From the NCBI RefSeq assembly GCF_003031585.1, contig NZ_PWAA01000003.1, positions 44,229 through 108,228 of the forward strand: 64,000 nt of DNA. The letters run 5' to 3'. Positions 56,007 through 63,919 of the stretch are shown piece by piece; position 1 is the first letter of the stretch, and each line of letters opens with the position of its first letter. This DNA is from Thalassobius sp. I31.1. GTDB taxonomy: Bacteria; Pseudomonadota; Alphaproteobacteria; Rhodobacterales; Rhodobacteraceae. The position numbers and the translations under genes are program-made. The notes under the pieces were generated by a model. The model was not told the DNA's origin and ran no database searches. It saw only the letters and a list, made by a program, of their open reading frames with translations.

Positions 56007-57043
56007 GATGCGCTCGTGTGCCAGTGTACAGGGAAGCCCGGGTCAAACACTGTGACCGGGCCGTCAGGGGTTTCGATATGGGTGGGGAAGGTGTTCGCGT
56101 CACCTTTTGTCAGGGTCAGTGTCGCGTCGTTCGGGGCCATGCGGTAAAAGGCGGGGCCATTGAGGGATGCGAATTTTTCCAGCTGATCCAGCGCGCCTTC
56201 TTCTTCAAACACATGGGCCAGCAGCGGCATAGTGTTGGTTGCCGTAAAGCACCCGGCACAGCCACAGGCGCTTTCTTTTGCGTCATCCAGATGCGGGGCG
56301 CTGTCGGTACCCAGGAAGTATTTCGCATTGCCAGAGGTTGCAGCTGCACGCAGGGCCAGGCGGTGTTCTTCGCGTTTCGCTACAGGCAGGCAATAGTAAT
56401 GCGGTTTGATCCCGCCGACGAGGATGTGGTTGCGGTTGATGATCAGATGGTGCGTCGTGATGGTTGCGCCCATGTCATCCTGGCTGCCGACATAATCCAC
56501 ACCATCTTTTGTGGTGATATGTTCCATGATCACGCGCAGGCCCGGGGTGGCTTTGCGGATCGGATCAAGCACGCGATCAATGAACACGGCCTCGCGGTCA
56601 AAGATGTCAACTTCGGCGTCGGTGACTTCGCCATGCACACACATGGGCAGGCCGGTCTCTGCCATCATTTCAAGGACAGGACGGATCTTGTCGAAGTTTG
56701 AAACACCAGAGGAAGAATTGGTGGTCGCGCCGGCCGGGTATAGCTTCACAGCAGAAATCAATCCGCTTTCAAAAGCCGCACGCATATCCGCCGGATCACT
56801 GTCCTCAGTCAGGTACAGGGTCATCAGCGGTTTGAAATCCGCGCCATCCGGCATCGCGGCCAGAATACGATCACGGTATTCTGTTGCCTGTGCGGCCTTC
56901 ACAACCGGCGGAACCAGGTTGGGCATAATGATAGCACGGCCAAAATCACGGGCGGTTTCAGGGAGAACGGCTTTCAGCATTGCGCCGTCGCGCAGATGCA
57001 GGTGCCAGTCGTCGGGGCGGCGGATAATCAGAGAGTCGGTCAT
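56003..57043 (-). CDS. pyrC: Dihydroorotase, type II
   Basis: A 346-residue zinc amidohydrolase converting carbamoyl-aspartate to dihydroorotate. Metal ligands are seen in [10 protein letters not shown] (HxH, about residues 14-16), the carboxylated lysine in [17 protein letters not shown], histidines in MCVHGEV and MEHITTKDG, and the aspartate of [14 protein letters not shown]. Length and sequence fit the E. coli type. The start at 57043 ([11 protein letters not shown]) is chosen over 57058. It is divergent from the DUF1127 gene. Confidence 0.95.
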   Translation of the reverse strand: MTDSLIIRRPDDWHLHLRDGAMLKAVLPETARDFGRAIIMPNLVPPVVKAAQATEYRDRILAAMPDGADFKPLMTLYLTEDSDPADMRAAFESGLISAVKLYPAGATTNSSSGVSNFDKIRPVLEMMAETGLPMCVHGEVTDAEVDIFDREAVFIDRVLDPIRKATPGLRVIMEHITTKDGVDYVGSQDDMGATITTHHLIINRNHILVGGIKPHYYCLPVAKREEHRLALRAAATSGNAKYFLGTDSAPHLDDAKESACGCAGCFTATNTMPLLAHVFEEEGALDQLEKFASLNGPAFYRMAPNDATLTLTKGDANTFPTHIETPDGPVTVFDPGFPVHWHTSAS

Positions 57044-57170
57044 AAGGGCGGGATACACAATTGTGGCCGCTCTTGCCAGCCTCTGCGCGCGCTAACAGGG
57101 GATTAACCTGTCATGCATGGGGTGCACAGCGGCTTTGCAGAATGCGGTGGTACTCAATTGTATTCCCTTG

Positions 57171-57178
57171 CCCCATAT
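57171..57178 (+). promoter_or_regulatory. RpoH-like -10 sequence ahead of the DUF1127 gene
   Basis: CCCCATAT, 44 bases before the DUF1127 ATG, resembles the -10 region of heat-shock sigma-32 promoters (CCCCATnT). Small DUF1127 genes in Rhodobacter are known to be under RpoH-type control. No convincing -35 partner is seen at the right distance, so this is tentative. Confidence 0.3.
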
Positions 57179-57222
57179 GTCTCTCAACACAAGTCGAACC
57201 GGACATCACAAGGAAATTCAAT

Positions 57223-57438
57223 ATGGCATATGCAATCGCTTCCGCCCGCCCAACCACTTCTTTCGCAGCTCACGCCCTGCGTGCTGTTGGCACATTCTTC
57301 ATGGCAATGACCGAAGGCGCGTCCCGTATGCGCACAGTGCGTCAGCTTGAAAACAAATCTGACCAGGAACTGGCAGATATCGGCATCAAGCGTGAAGACA
57401 TTGCACGCGCTGTATTCGTAGGCCGCTATTACATCTGA
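57223..57438 (+). CDS. DUF1127 small protein
   Basis: A 71-residue protein whose second half matches DUF1127: RTVRQLENKSDQELADIGIKREDIARAVFVGRYY, an arginine-rich helix pair. Small DUF1127 proteins in alphaproteobacteria bind RNA or affect phosphate, carbon and stress responses. The ATG at 57223 follows AAGGAAATTCAAT; a longer frame starting near 57061 crosses the promoter region and is not used. A strong terminator follows, so it is transcribed alone. Confidence 0.9.
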   Translation: MAYAIASARPTTSFAAHALRAVGTFFMAMTEGASRMRTVRQLENKSDQELADIGIKREDIARAVFVGRYYI

Positions 57439-57472
57439 TTTGCCAGACAGGCAGTGACAACCACGACGGCAG

Positions 57473-57497
57473 GCCCCGCAATTTGCGGGGCTTTTTT
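57473..57497 (+). terminator. Terminator after the DUF1127 gene
   Basis: GCCCCGCA (57473-57480), loop ATT, TGCGGGGC (57484-57491), then TTTTTT. A classical intrinsic terminator 34 bases after the stop. Confidence 0.92.
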
Positions 57498-57515
57498 GTT
57501 GGCCGGTTTTCCCGC

Positions 57516-58484
57516 TTAATCGCTATGTTCTGATTTCTGTCGTTTTCGCTGAAAGAACTCTTTGACAGAATCGACGGATTCGCCATGCCGGTAAAGCCTG
57601 CGTAAAAGCCCGCTACGGTCATCTCGGTTCAGGCGCGCAAAGAGGTAGCGCAGATAAGGTTCGTAAGTACGGCGCAACCGCAGTGCCTGCAGGCTTTCCA
57701 GTTCCACACGTCGTTTTAAAAGCAGAAGGTCTTCATCACCGGGGCAGACCATTAGTGCGGCTGATATGATATGTTCAAGCGCCCCGCTGCCCTCAAGATG
57801 TTCTTCAGCACTCTGGCGCAGAAAGCGCAAAGGCAGGCGATGCTGGCAGGCAGAGTTAAACAGGCTGGCGTGCATCACGTCTTCGGCCCGGCTGTCACGA
57901 TGCAGGATGATGCAGCTGGCAGCTGTGGCAGCGCATTCCGGCGCATATGAATCTGTGGTGTTGAAATCACGTCTGCGCTGATCGGGAAATCGTTTTTCCC
58001 ATGGGGCTTTCAAAGGGGCCAGGGTTGCAACCGGTTCCGTGGTAATCACGACAGAATCCGGAGCATATCTGCTATAGCAGGCCGCACCATATCCCCCCAT
58101 TGCTGCGCCGTAAAACACATGGCGTTCAAAATCACTGAAGAACTGATCATCATGCAAACTGGTGAAAAACGTCGTCAGTGCTGCGTCCCGGAACCAGGTT
58201 CTGCCCTTGGCGACAATAACCAGGCGTGATGGATCATCAGATGTGCAGAGGTCAAGCCCGATCGGCAACCGATGGGGGCGATGACAGGCCTGATCCATGC
58301 TTTCGAAGGTGATCAGCAGGCTGGTTGCTGCCGCCCCATATCCTTCGTGAAAAATCGCGGCATGGTCCGCGCTGATCCGGAAATACGCCCCTGTGTCCTG
58401 GGCCGTTGCCTCAATTTCTGAAAGCCAGGTTTCAGCGTCTTCATCCGAAATACGCCAGTTGTCCATTGTCGCCGCGATGTTCAT
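57516..58484 (-). CDS. Alpha/beta-hydrolase-like protein with the nucleophile serine missing
   Basis: A 322-residue protein of unknown function. The centre looks like an alpha/beta-hydrolase fold: a strand VIVAKGRTWF, then FYGAAMGGYGAACYS (about residues 124-138), which resembles a nucleophile elbow (GxSxGG) but has alanine in place of serine, then SVVITTEPVA. The C-terminal third is helical and basic (LRLRRTYEPYLRYLFARLNRDD), with some tetratricopeptide-like character. Catalysis by the usual mechanism appears impossible, so a binding or structural role is likelier. It is divergent from the DUF1203 gene. Confidence 0.6.
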   Translation of the reverse strand: MNIAATMDNWRISDEDAETWLSEIEATAQDTGAYFRISADHAAIFHEGYGAAATSLLITFESMDQACHRPHRLPIGLDLCTSDDPSRLVIVAKGRTWFRDAALTTFFTSLHDDQFFSDFERHVFYGAAMGGYGAACYSRYAPDSVVITTEPVATLAPLKAPWEKRFPDQRRRDFNTTDSYAPECAATAASCIILHRDSRAEDVMHASLFNSACQHRLPLRFLRQSAEEHLEGSGALEHIISAALMVCPGDEDLLLLKRRVELESLQALRLRRTYEPYLRYLFARLNRDDRSGLLRRLYRHGESVDSVKEFFQRKRQKSEHSD

Positions 58485-58648
58485 TCGGTCCTCTCTTCCG
58501 GCAAGTTACCTTATTCATGCCTGAGAGAAATGAAGGCATCGTAAACTCTGCCTCTGTTTTATCGCCAGATCAGACAATGCGCAGGTTTCGGGTCGTGTGT
58601 TTCCATCTGGGGACGCTAGTTGAGCGGATGAACATGAAGGAGCCACAG

Positions 58649-59113
58649 ATGCGTTTTTCAATCGAACCTTTTAACCATAAACGGACGACAGAGCTGCGGA
58701 ACAGCGGGCGGGATGACAATGATCAGATCGCTGAGAAACAGATATCTGATGGTGGAGGGAACCCCTGTCGATCCTGCCTGAAACATATTCCCGCAGGAGA
58801 AATGATGCTGGTGGCGGGTATGCGTCCGTTTGAAAGGCTGAATCCCTATGCTGAATGCGGCCCGGTGTTCTTTTGTGAAAAGGGTTGTACCCCATGGGAT
58901 GCGCAGGGGATCCCGCCGGTCTTGCAAAACACCGGGGATTATCTGGTGAAAGCCTATAGTGCGGATGAACGTATTATCTATGGCACGGGTCAGATCACCC
59001 CGACCGATGATCTTACCGGTTACATTGATCAGTTATTCGAACGTGCGGATGTGGCCTTTGTTGATATCCGCTCTTCCCGGAATAACTGTTTTCTGGCGCG
59101 GGCCAGGCGCTGA
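58649..59113 (+). CDS. DUF1203 protein
   Basis: A 154-residue protein matching DUF1203, with the central PCRSCLKHIPAGEMMLVAGMRPF segment (CxxC then PGE-like PAGE) and NPYAECGPVFFCEKGC. The cysteine positions suggest metal binding. Function unknown. The ATG at 58649 is decided by AAGGAG (58637-58642) just upstream; a longer frame from 58406 overlaps the divergent gene and lacks homology. Confidence 0.85.
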   Translation: MRFSIEPFNHKRTTELRNSGRDDNDQIAEKQISDGGGNPCRSCLKHIPAGEMMLVAGMRPFERLNPYAECGPVFFCEKGCTPWDAQGIPPVLQNTGDYLVKAYSADERIIYGTGQITPTDDLTGYIDQLFERADVAFVDIRSSRNNCFLARARR

Positions 59114-59238
59114 TGGTTTTCTGTGAATTTTCCGGCTTCGGGTGACATTGTCACTGAAGCATAGCGCAGCTTTCTTCATTTCTCTGTTGGAAGCCCGGAC
59201 TTGTTGTCCGGATCAGGAGAAATGAAGGAGGTCAGGAA

Positions 59239-59793
59239 ATGACCCTGAACTGGAAAACCGGAGGACTGGCGCTGGGGCTGGTGTTTTTCCTCGCGGTGCT
59301 TTTGGTGAAACCCATTGGCGTTTCAACGCAATTTGTGATCCTCGACGGGATCCTCTGGAATGCAGTCGATGGTTCCGTTGTGACCCAGGCCGATGACGGC
59401 AGCTATACATCTACCAATGCCTATCTGGCGAAATCCGGTGGGAAATATGCAAAGAACGTTGCCAATCCGCTGAACTATAGTTTTGTCTTTGTGGTTGCGA
59501 TGGTTGCCGGTGGTGCGATCTCTGCTTTTATGCGCGGCGGTATTGGCGCGCAGGAACGTCAGATGCCGGCGATCTGGCGGGCGAATTTCGGCGACAGTCA
59601 GATGAAACGCAATGCCGCGGTCTTTGTTGCAGGCTTTGTCGTGCTTTACGGGGCCCGTCTGGCGGGGGGCTGTACATCCGGCCATATGATGAGCGGCATG
59701 ATGCAGACTTCCCTGTCTGGCTATATCTTTGCGCTGGGCGCATTTGCGGCGGCGGTGCCGACCGCACTGATCCTTTTCAGAAAGGAGGCATAA
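59239..59793 (+). CDS. YeeE/YedE-family sulfur-compound transporter, first half-type
   Basis: A 184-residue membrane protein of the YeeE/YedE (TsuA-like) family, which imports thiosulfate or related sulfur compounds in characterised members. Hydrophobic segments begin at LALGLVFFLAVLLV; the conserved cysteine motif is GARLAGGCTSGHMMSGMMQ near the C-terminus. It is paired with the next gene, which carries the second motif; the two likely form one transporter (PmpA/PmpB-like). AGGAGGTCAGGAA precedes the ATG. Confidence 0.88.
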   Translation: MTLNWKTGGLALGLVFFLAVLLVKPIGVSTQFVILDGILWNAVDGSVVTQADDGSYTSTNAYLAKSGGKYAKNVANPLNYSFVFVVAMVAGGAISAFMRGGIGAQERQMPAIWRANFGDSQMKRNAAVFVAGFVVLYGARLAGGCTSGHMMSGMMQTSLSGYIFALGAFAAAVPTALILFRKEA

Positions 59794-59794
59794 G

Positions 59795-60382
59795 ATGTCT
59801 TCCATACTCCTTGCTTTGATCATCGGTGGTGCGTTTGGTGCGGTTCTGGACCGTGTGGGCGCCGCCAATCCGACCCTGATCGGGAAAATGCTGAACCTGT
59901 CAAATCTGCATCTGATGAAGGCGATCCTGCTGGCGATTGGCACCGGATCTGTTCTGATGTTTGGCGGCCAGATGCTGGGCCTTGTGGATGTCGCCCATAT
60001 GTCCGTGAAAACCGCTTATATCGGTGTGTTTGTCGGCGGGCTGCTTCTGGGGTTTGGCTGGGCGCTTTCTGGCTATTGTCCAGGCACATCCCTGGTTGGT
60101 GCTGCCGCAGGCCGCAAAGATGCACTGGTCTTTATCGCCGGGGGGCTTCTGGGGGCTGCAGCCTATATGGCGACTTACCCTGCGGTGAAAGACAGTGGTC
60201 TGCTTGACAAAATCGCTGGCGGAAAAGTGACACTTGGCACTGTGCCGGATGCCAAATACGAAGGGCTGACGGCGCTGCCGGGGGATCTGCTGGGCATCGC
60301 GCTGGGCCTGGCCTTTATCGTGGTCGCTTTCATCCTGCCTGAACGTATCACACAGAAACAACCTGCCGCCGCTACTGTATAA
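59795..60382 (+). CDS. YeeE/YedE-family sulfur-compound transporter, second half-type
   Basis: A 195-residue membrane protein, partner of the preceding gene. The conserved cysteine motif is GWALSGYCPGTSLVGAAAGRKDA (about residues 88-110). About four to five transmembrane helices are seen. It starts one base after its partner's stop, behind AAAGGAGG. Known family function is uptake of thiosulfate-like substrates for sulfur metabolism; substrate here is an inference. A terminator follows. Confidence 0.88.
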   Translation: MSSILLALIIGGAFGAVLDRVGAANPTLIGKMLNLSNLHLMKAILLAIGTGSVLMFGGQMLGLVDVAHMSVKTAYIGVFVGGLLLGFGWALSGYCPGTSLVGAAAGRKDALVFIAGGLLGAAAYMATYPAVKDSGLLDKIAGGKVTLGTVPDAKYEGLTALPGDLLGIALGLAFIVVAFILPERITQKQPAAATV

Positions 60383-60401
60383 TCTGGCGTCAGATTAGGT
60401 G

Positions 60402-60436
60402 AACCCGTGCGAAGCTATTCGCGTGGGTTTTCTTTT
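60402..60436 (+). terminator. Terminator after the YeeE/YedE pair
   Basis: AACCCGTGCGAA (60402-60413), loop GCTA, TTCGCGTGGGTT (60418-60429), 12 pairs with two G-T wobbles, then TTCTTTT. It ends the transporter unit ahead of xdhC. Confidence 0.85.
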
Positions 60437-60475
60437 GGCTAAATCGCTTTCATACTGCGCTCGACAAGGAGCGCG

Positions 60476-61459
60476 ATGATGAAAGCTGAGACAGATCAGA
60501 TCCCCGAGGATGCCCTGGGTTTCTATGAGGCCGGGCAGGGGGCTGCGCTTGCGACAGTCGTGGAAACATGGGGGTCGGCGCCAAGGCCCGTGGGCAGTCA
60601 GCTGGCGATTTCGGGTGATGGGGCCATGACCGGTTCTGTGTCCAGCGGCTGTGTTGAAGGGGCGGTGATCCTGGACGCGCAGGAAGCGATAAAGGACGGC
60701 AAACATCGCGTTCTGACATTTGGAGTGTCTGACGAAAATGCCTTCGAGGTTGGCCTGGCATGTGGCGGCCAGATCCAGGTGTTGGTGGAACCTGTGCTGG
60801 CTTCGGGTGATGGCCTGACGGTTGCGAAATTGCGTGATCTCGCCAAGGCACGGGCCGCGCGGCAGATGGTGGGTTCTGAAGTGAACCTGACAACTGGCCA
60901 GCATCTGGTGACAACCGCAGCACCCGTGATGACCGCGCCCTGCTGGCAAGATGGGCAATCCGCTACGCGGGGGGATCATTTCCTTGCGCTGCATAAACCG
61001 CCCCTGCGTCTGATCGTGACTGGTGCGGTTCATATTGCACAGCATCTGCTTCCTATGGCGCGAGCCACCGGTTTTGATGTTACTCTGATTGATCCGCGCC
61101 CTGTTTTCGGATCAGAGGCGCGTTTTCCAGGGGGAGATATCATCGAGGATTGGCCGGATGAAGCGATGGCGGCGTTGAAACCAGACGCCCACACAGCGCT
61201 TGTGACCCTGACACATGACGCTAAACTGGATGATCCCGCGATAGTAGCAGCCCTGCAAACCGATGTGTTTTATATTGGCTGCCTCGGATCCACCCGGACC
61301 CATGCCAAACGTATAGCGCGCCTGCAGGAGCAAGGATTTTCGGAAGGGAATATCAATCGTATCCATGGCCCGGTTGGCCTGAATATCGGGGCCAAAAGCC
61401 CGGCAGAGATTGCCGTTTCTGTGATGGCAGAACTTGTACAGGTCTTGCGTCGGGGGTGA
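60476..61459 (+). CDS. xdhC: XdhC/CoxF family maturation factor
   Basis: A 327-residue protein of the XdhC/CoxI family, which binds molybdenum cofactor and helps load it into xanthine-dehydrogenase-type enzymes. The N-terminal XdhC domain shows VVETWGSAPRPVGSQLAIS and GSVSSGCVEGAVI with the conserved cysteine, and ACGGQIQVLVEPV. The C-terminal Rossmann-like domain has LIVTGAVHIAQHLLPMA and YIGCLGSTRTHAKRIARL. No molybdoenzyme gene is nearby in the window. Confidence 0.9.
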   Translation: MMKAETDQIPEDALGFYEAGQGAALATVVETWGSAPRPVGSQLAISGDGAMTGSVSSGCVEGAVILDAQEAIKDGKHRVLTFGVSDENAFEVGLACGGQIQVLVEPVLASGDGLTVAKLRDLAKARAARQMVGSEVNLTTGQHLVTTAAPVMTAPCWQDGQSATRGDHFLALHKPPLRLIVTGAVHIAQHLLPMARATGFDVTLIDPRPVFGSEARFPGGDIIEDWPDEAMAALKPDAHTALVTLTHDAKLDDPAIVAALQTDVFYIGCLGSTRTHAKRIARLQEQGFSEGNINRIHGPVGLNIGAKSPAEIAVSVMAELVQVLRRG

Positions 61460-61543
61460 AAGGCCTGCCTCTGTAATATGGGCTGAACCTTTGGTCCGTT
61501 GTTTTCCACAGAACACATAGAGGCGATGCAGCGTAATCCGATT

Positions 61544-62212
61544 TCAGATCGTATCAAGTTGTACTGCGATATCACTCAGGAAACTGCGGGTATGTTCTGC
61601 CTGCGTCCGGATTTCATCTGCGATTAACTTGAAGCCGGTTCCAAATTCCCCGGCGCGGGATGCTTCGATCGTGGCATTCAGGGCAATCATGTTGATATTG
61701 CGTCCTGCAGCATGGGCCGCGTCCACGGATTTGATAGCGCTTGCACGCCTTGCACGCTGGCGCAGGTGATGTTCGGCCTTCAGTTCTTCCGACATCAGGC
61801 CCAGAAAGCCTGTGACTGCCGGCTCAATTTCATTCAGGCAAAGGCTGCGCATCTGATCCTGTTGGGCGGATGGAACTCTGGCAATGCTTCCGTCTTGTGG
61901 CACCTCTGGCACCAGCTGACGAAACGACGACAGGACAGAAACTGCGGCCGTACGAAAGCCTTCCAGAGGTTCTGAAGGCTGGTAATCAAGTTTTGAAAGC
62001 CCGTCTGTAAATCCGGTCAGCTGTTTTTCCGCGTTTTTCAGGCGACTGCGGGCCAGATCTGATTGCACACGTGCTGATGCATGATCGTCGCGATCTGGGT
62101 CATGCCCACTGAACAGCGCATATAGCGTCAGTGCACCGATCCGCGCGGGGCCAATGCCCATAAAGGCCTGGCTTTCATATTCCAGCAGGTTTTTGGGCTG
62201 ATCTGATTCCAT
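61544..62212 (-). CDS. Soluble methyl-accepting-chemotaxis-like fragment
   Basis: A 222-residue protein without signal peptide or membrane segment. The C-terminal 50 residues resemble the hairpin tip of chemoreceptors: GRNINMIALNATIEASRAGEFGTGFKLIADEIRTQAEHT parallels the canonical LALNAAIEAARAGExGRGFAVVADEVR. The sequence stops soon after, so the return half of the coiled-coil is missing. The N-terminal part is helical without a recognised sensor domain. It may act as a small soluble signalling or scaffold protein. The start at 62212 is supported by AGGAGG upstream. Confidence 0.72.
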   Translation of the reverse strand: MESDQPKNLLEYESQAFMGIGPARIGALTLYALFSGHDPDRDDHASARVQSDLARSRLKNAEKQLTGFTDGLSKLDYQPSEPLEGFRTAAVSVLSSFRQLVPEVPQDGSIARVPSAQQDQMRSLCLNEIEPAVTGFLGLMSEELKAEHHLRQRARRASAIKSVDAAHAAGRNINMIALNATIEASRAGEFGTGFKLIADEIRTQAEHTRSFLSDIAVQLDTI

Positions 62213-62280
62213 TGGCACCTCCTGGGAGAGAACCGTAATGGGCAATCCTTTACATTTCCCTGATGGAAGAAAGGAACCGC

Positions 62281-62309
62281 AAAAGAAAACGCCGGGGCGG
62301 GCCCGGCGT
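62281..62309 (-). terminator. infC terminator
   Basis: ACGCCGGG (62289-62296), loop GCGGG, CCCGGCGT (62302-62309), followed on the minus strand by TTTTCTTTT. It lies directly after the infC stop. Confidence 0.9.
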
Positions 62310-62317
62310 GACTGTTC

Positions 62318-62872
62318 TTATTTTTTATTAGCGGGAAGCGGCCCGATCAGCATGATCATCTGCCGGCCTTCCATTTTCGGGAAGTTTTCCACCTTGCCGG
62401 TTGCTTTCGTATCCTCAGCAACGCGTTCCAGAAGCTTGCGCCCCAATTCCTGGTGGGCCATCTCACGTCCGCGGAAACGCAGAGAGATTTTCACCTTATC
62501 GCCATTTTCAAGAAACTTGAAAACATTGCGCATTTTGACTTCATAGTCATTGGTGTCCGTATTCGGGCGGAACTTGACCTCTTTGATCTCGATGGTCTTC
62601 TGCTTTTTACGGGCTTCCGATTCGCGCTTCTGCTGTTCGTATTTGAACTTGCCGAAATCCATAATTTTACAGACCGGAGGATTCGCGTTCGGGGAAATCT
62701 CTACAAGGTCAAGTCCGGCATCTGCCGCCATGTCCATGGCGCGGGAAGGTGTGACAACACCAACATTTTCGCCTTCGGCGCCAATCAGTCGGATTTCCGG
62801 GGCCCGGACGCGTTCGTTTACGCGGGGGCCGGTTTCACGCTGAGGCGGGGCGTTATGAGGTCTGCGGGCTAT
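62318..62872 (-). CDS. infC: Translation initiation factor IF-3 with non-AUG start
   Basis: IF-3 (about 184 residues) keeps ribosomal subunits apart and proofreads start codons. The N-domain reads [30 protein letters not shown], and the linker and C-domain follow ([37 protein letters not shown]). No ATG, GTG or TTG precedes this conserved N-terminus in frame; an ATG at 62737 would delete most of the N-domain. The best start is ATA (62870-62872) behind AAAGGA, with the nearby ATC (62879-62881) as alternative. E. coli infC also starts at a rare codon (AUU) and uses it for self-control. No rpmI/rplT gene is downstream in the window. Confidence 0.9.
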   Translation of the reverse strand: MARRPHNAPPQRETGPRVNERVRAPEIRLIGAEGENVGVVTPSRAMDMAADAGLDLVEISPNANPPVCKIMDFGKFKYEQQKRESEARKKQKTIEIKEVKFRPNTDTNDYEVKMRNVFKFLENGDKVKISLRFRGREMAHQELGRKLLERVAEDTKATGKVENFPKMEGRQMIMLIGPLPANKK

Positions 62873-63070
62873 TGGATTGATCCTTTAATTGTTTGTCCTT
62901 CGTGCAGGGAAACTATACGTGGACTGCGCGTGTTTCAAGCAGGAAACGCAGAATGATAAGTGCGAAAATGAGCCGAATTTCTACTCTTTCCCCTTAATCT
63001 GCTTTCCCTTAATGACCAAATCTGACAGGAAAGCGCTGTATAGTGCAGGTCTTTAACGAGGAAGAGACAC

Positions 63071-63838
63071 ATGAACAAAAATATTATTACCGCTGTTGTA
63101 ATCGCTGCCGCTGCTGTTGGTGGATACGCCTGGTATTCCGGTCAGTCCGTTGAAGACGTGGTTGAAGGTGCTGTAGAAAGCACAACTGAAGCCGCTGGTG
63201 CGGTGACCGAAACTGTTGGTGAGGCTGCTGAAGCTGTGACCGAAACTGCGGGCGAGGCAGTGGATGCTGTCGCAGAGACCGCTGGTGAAGCTGCTGAGGT
63301 GGTGACTGAAGCTGCTGAAGGTGCAGCAGAAGCAACCGGTGAAGCTGTCGAGGCCGTTGGAGAAGCCGCTTCTGACGCGGGTGAAGCTGTGACAGAAACC
63401 GCTGGCGAAGCTGTTGAGGCCGCATCTGATGCTGCTGAAGCAACTGCTGATGCTGTAACCGAGACCGCTGGTGAGGCTGCCGAAACTGCAGGTGAAGTTG
63501 TTGATACGGCGACAGAAACAGCCGGTGAAGCAGCAGAAGCTGTGACCGAAACTGCTGGCGATGTTGTTGATACAGCGACAGAAACTGCTGGTGAGGCTGC
63601 TGAAGCAGCGACGGATACCGCAACCGGTGCGGTTGAAGCTGTAACCGAAGCTGTTACTGGCGCGAACCCACTGAGCGTTGAAGGTTTTGACGCCGGCGCA
63701 ATCAAAGAAATGATCGACGGTTCTGCTCTGGGGGACACGGTGAAAACCGGTCTGAACCTGGCTGTGGATCAAGCTGCGCAGAACCCGGATATGATTGGCG
63801 CTGTGGTTGAGCAGGTGAAAGCCGCTCTGGGTCTGTAA
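63071..63838 (+). CDS. Ala/Glu-rich protein of 11-residue repeats with N-terminal membrane anchor
   Basis: A 255-residue low-complexity protein. A hydrophobic N-terminus (IITAVVIAAAAVGGYAWY) acts as signal anchor. Residues about 35-200 are repeats of an 11-residue unit of the type VTETAGEAAEA, giving long acidic amphipathic helices like those of LEA or apolipoprotein-like proteins. The last 55 residues (LSVEGFDAGAIKEMIDGS onward) are non-repetitive. The function is unknown; membrane association, desiccation or envelope protection are possibilities from the helix type alone. The DNA repeats have a 33-base period and may vary in number between strains. Confidence 0.82.
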   Translation: MNKNIITAVVIAAAAVGGYAWYSGQSVEDVVEGAVESTTEAAGAVTETVGEAAEAVTETAGEAVDAVAETAGEAAEVVTEAAEGAAEATGEAVEAVGEAASDAGEAVTETAGEAVEAASDAAEATADAVTETAGEAAETAGEVVDTATETAGEAAEAVTETAGDVVDTATETAGEAAEAATDTATGAVEAVTEAVTGANPLSVEGFDAGAIKEMIDGSALGDTVKTGLNLAVDQAAQNPDMIGAVVEQVKAALGL

Positions 63839-63860
63839 TTCACAGAAACACTTGAAGAAA

Positions 63861-63889
63861 AGCCCTCCGGGTTTCCGGGGGGCTTTTTT
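63861..63889 (+). terminator. Terminator after the 11-residue-repeat protein gene
   Basis: AGCCCTCCGG (63861-63870), loop GTTT, CCGGGGGGCT (63875-63884), ten pairs with one wobble, then TTTTTT. Confidence 0.92.
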
Positions 63890-63919
63890 GTTGACGTGAA
63901 CAACCTGGAACATAGTTTC

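Noticed and set aside
62318..62737. infC starting at the ATG at 62737 (139 residues)
   Set aside because: It would remove most of the N-terminal domain, which is conserved and in frame upstream to the ATA codon.
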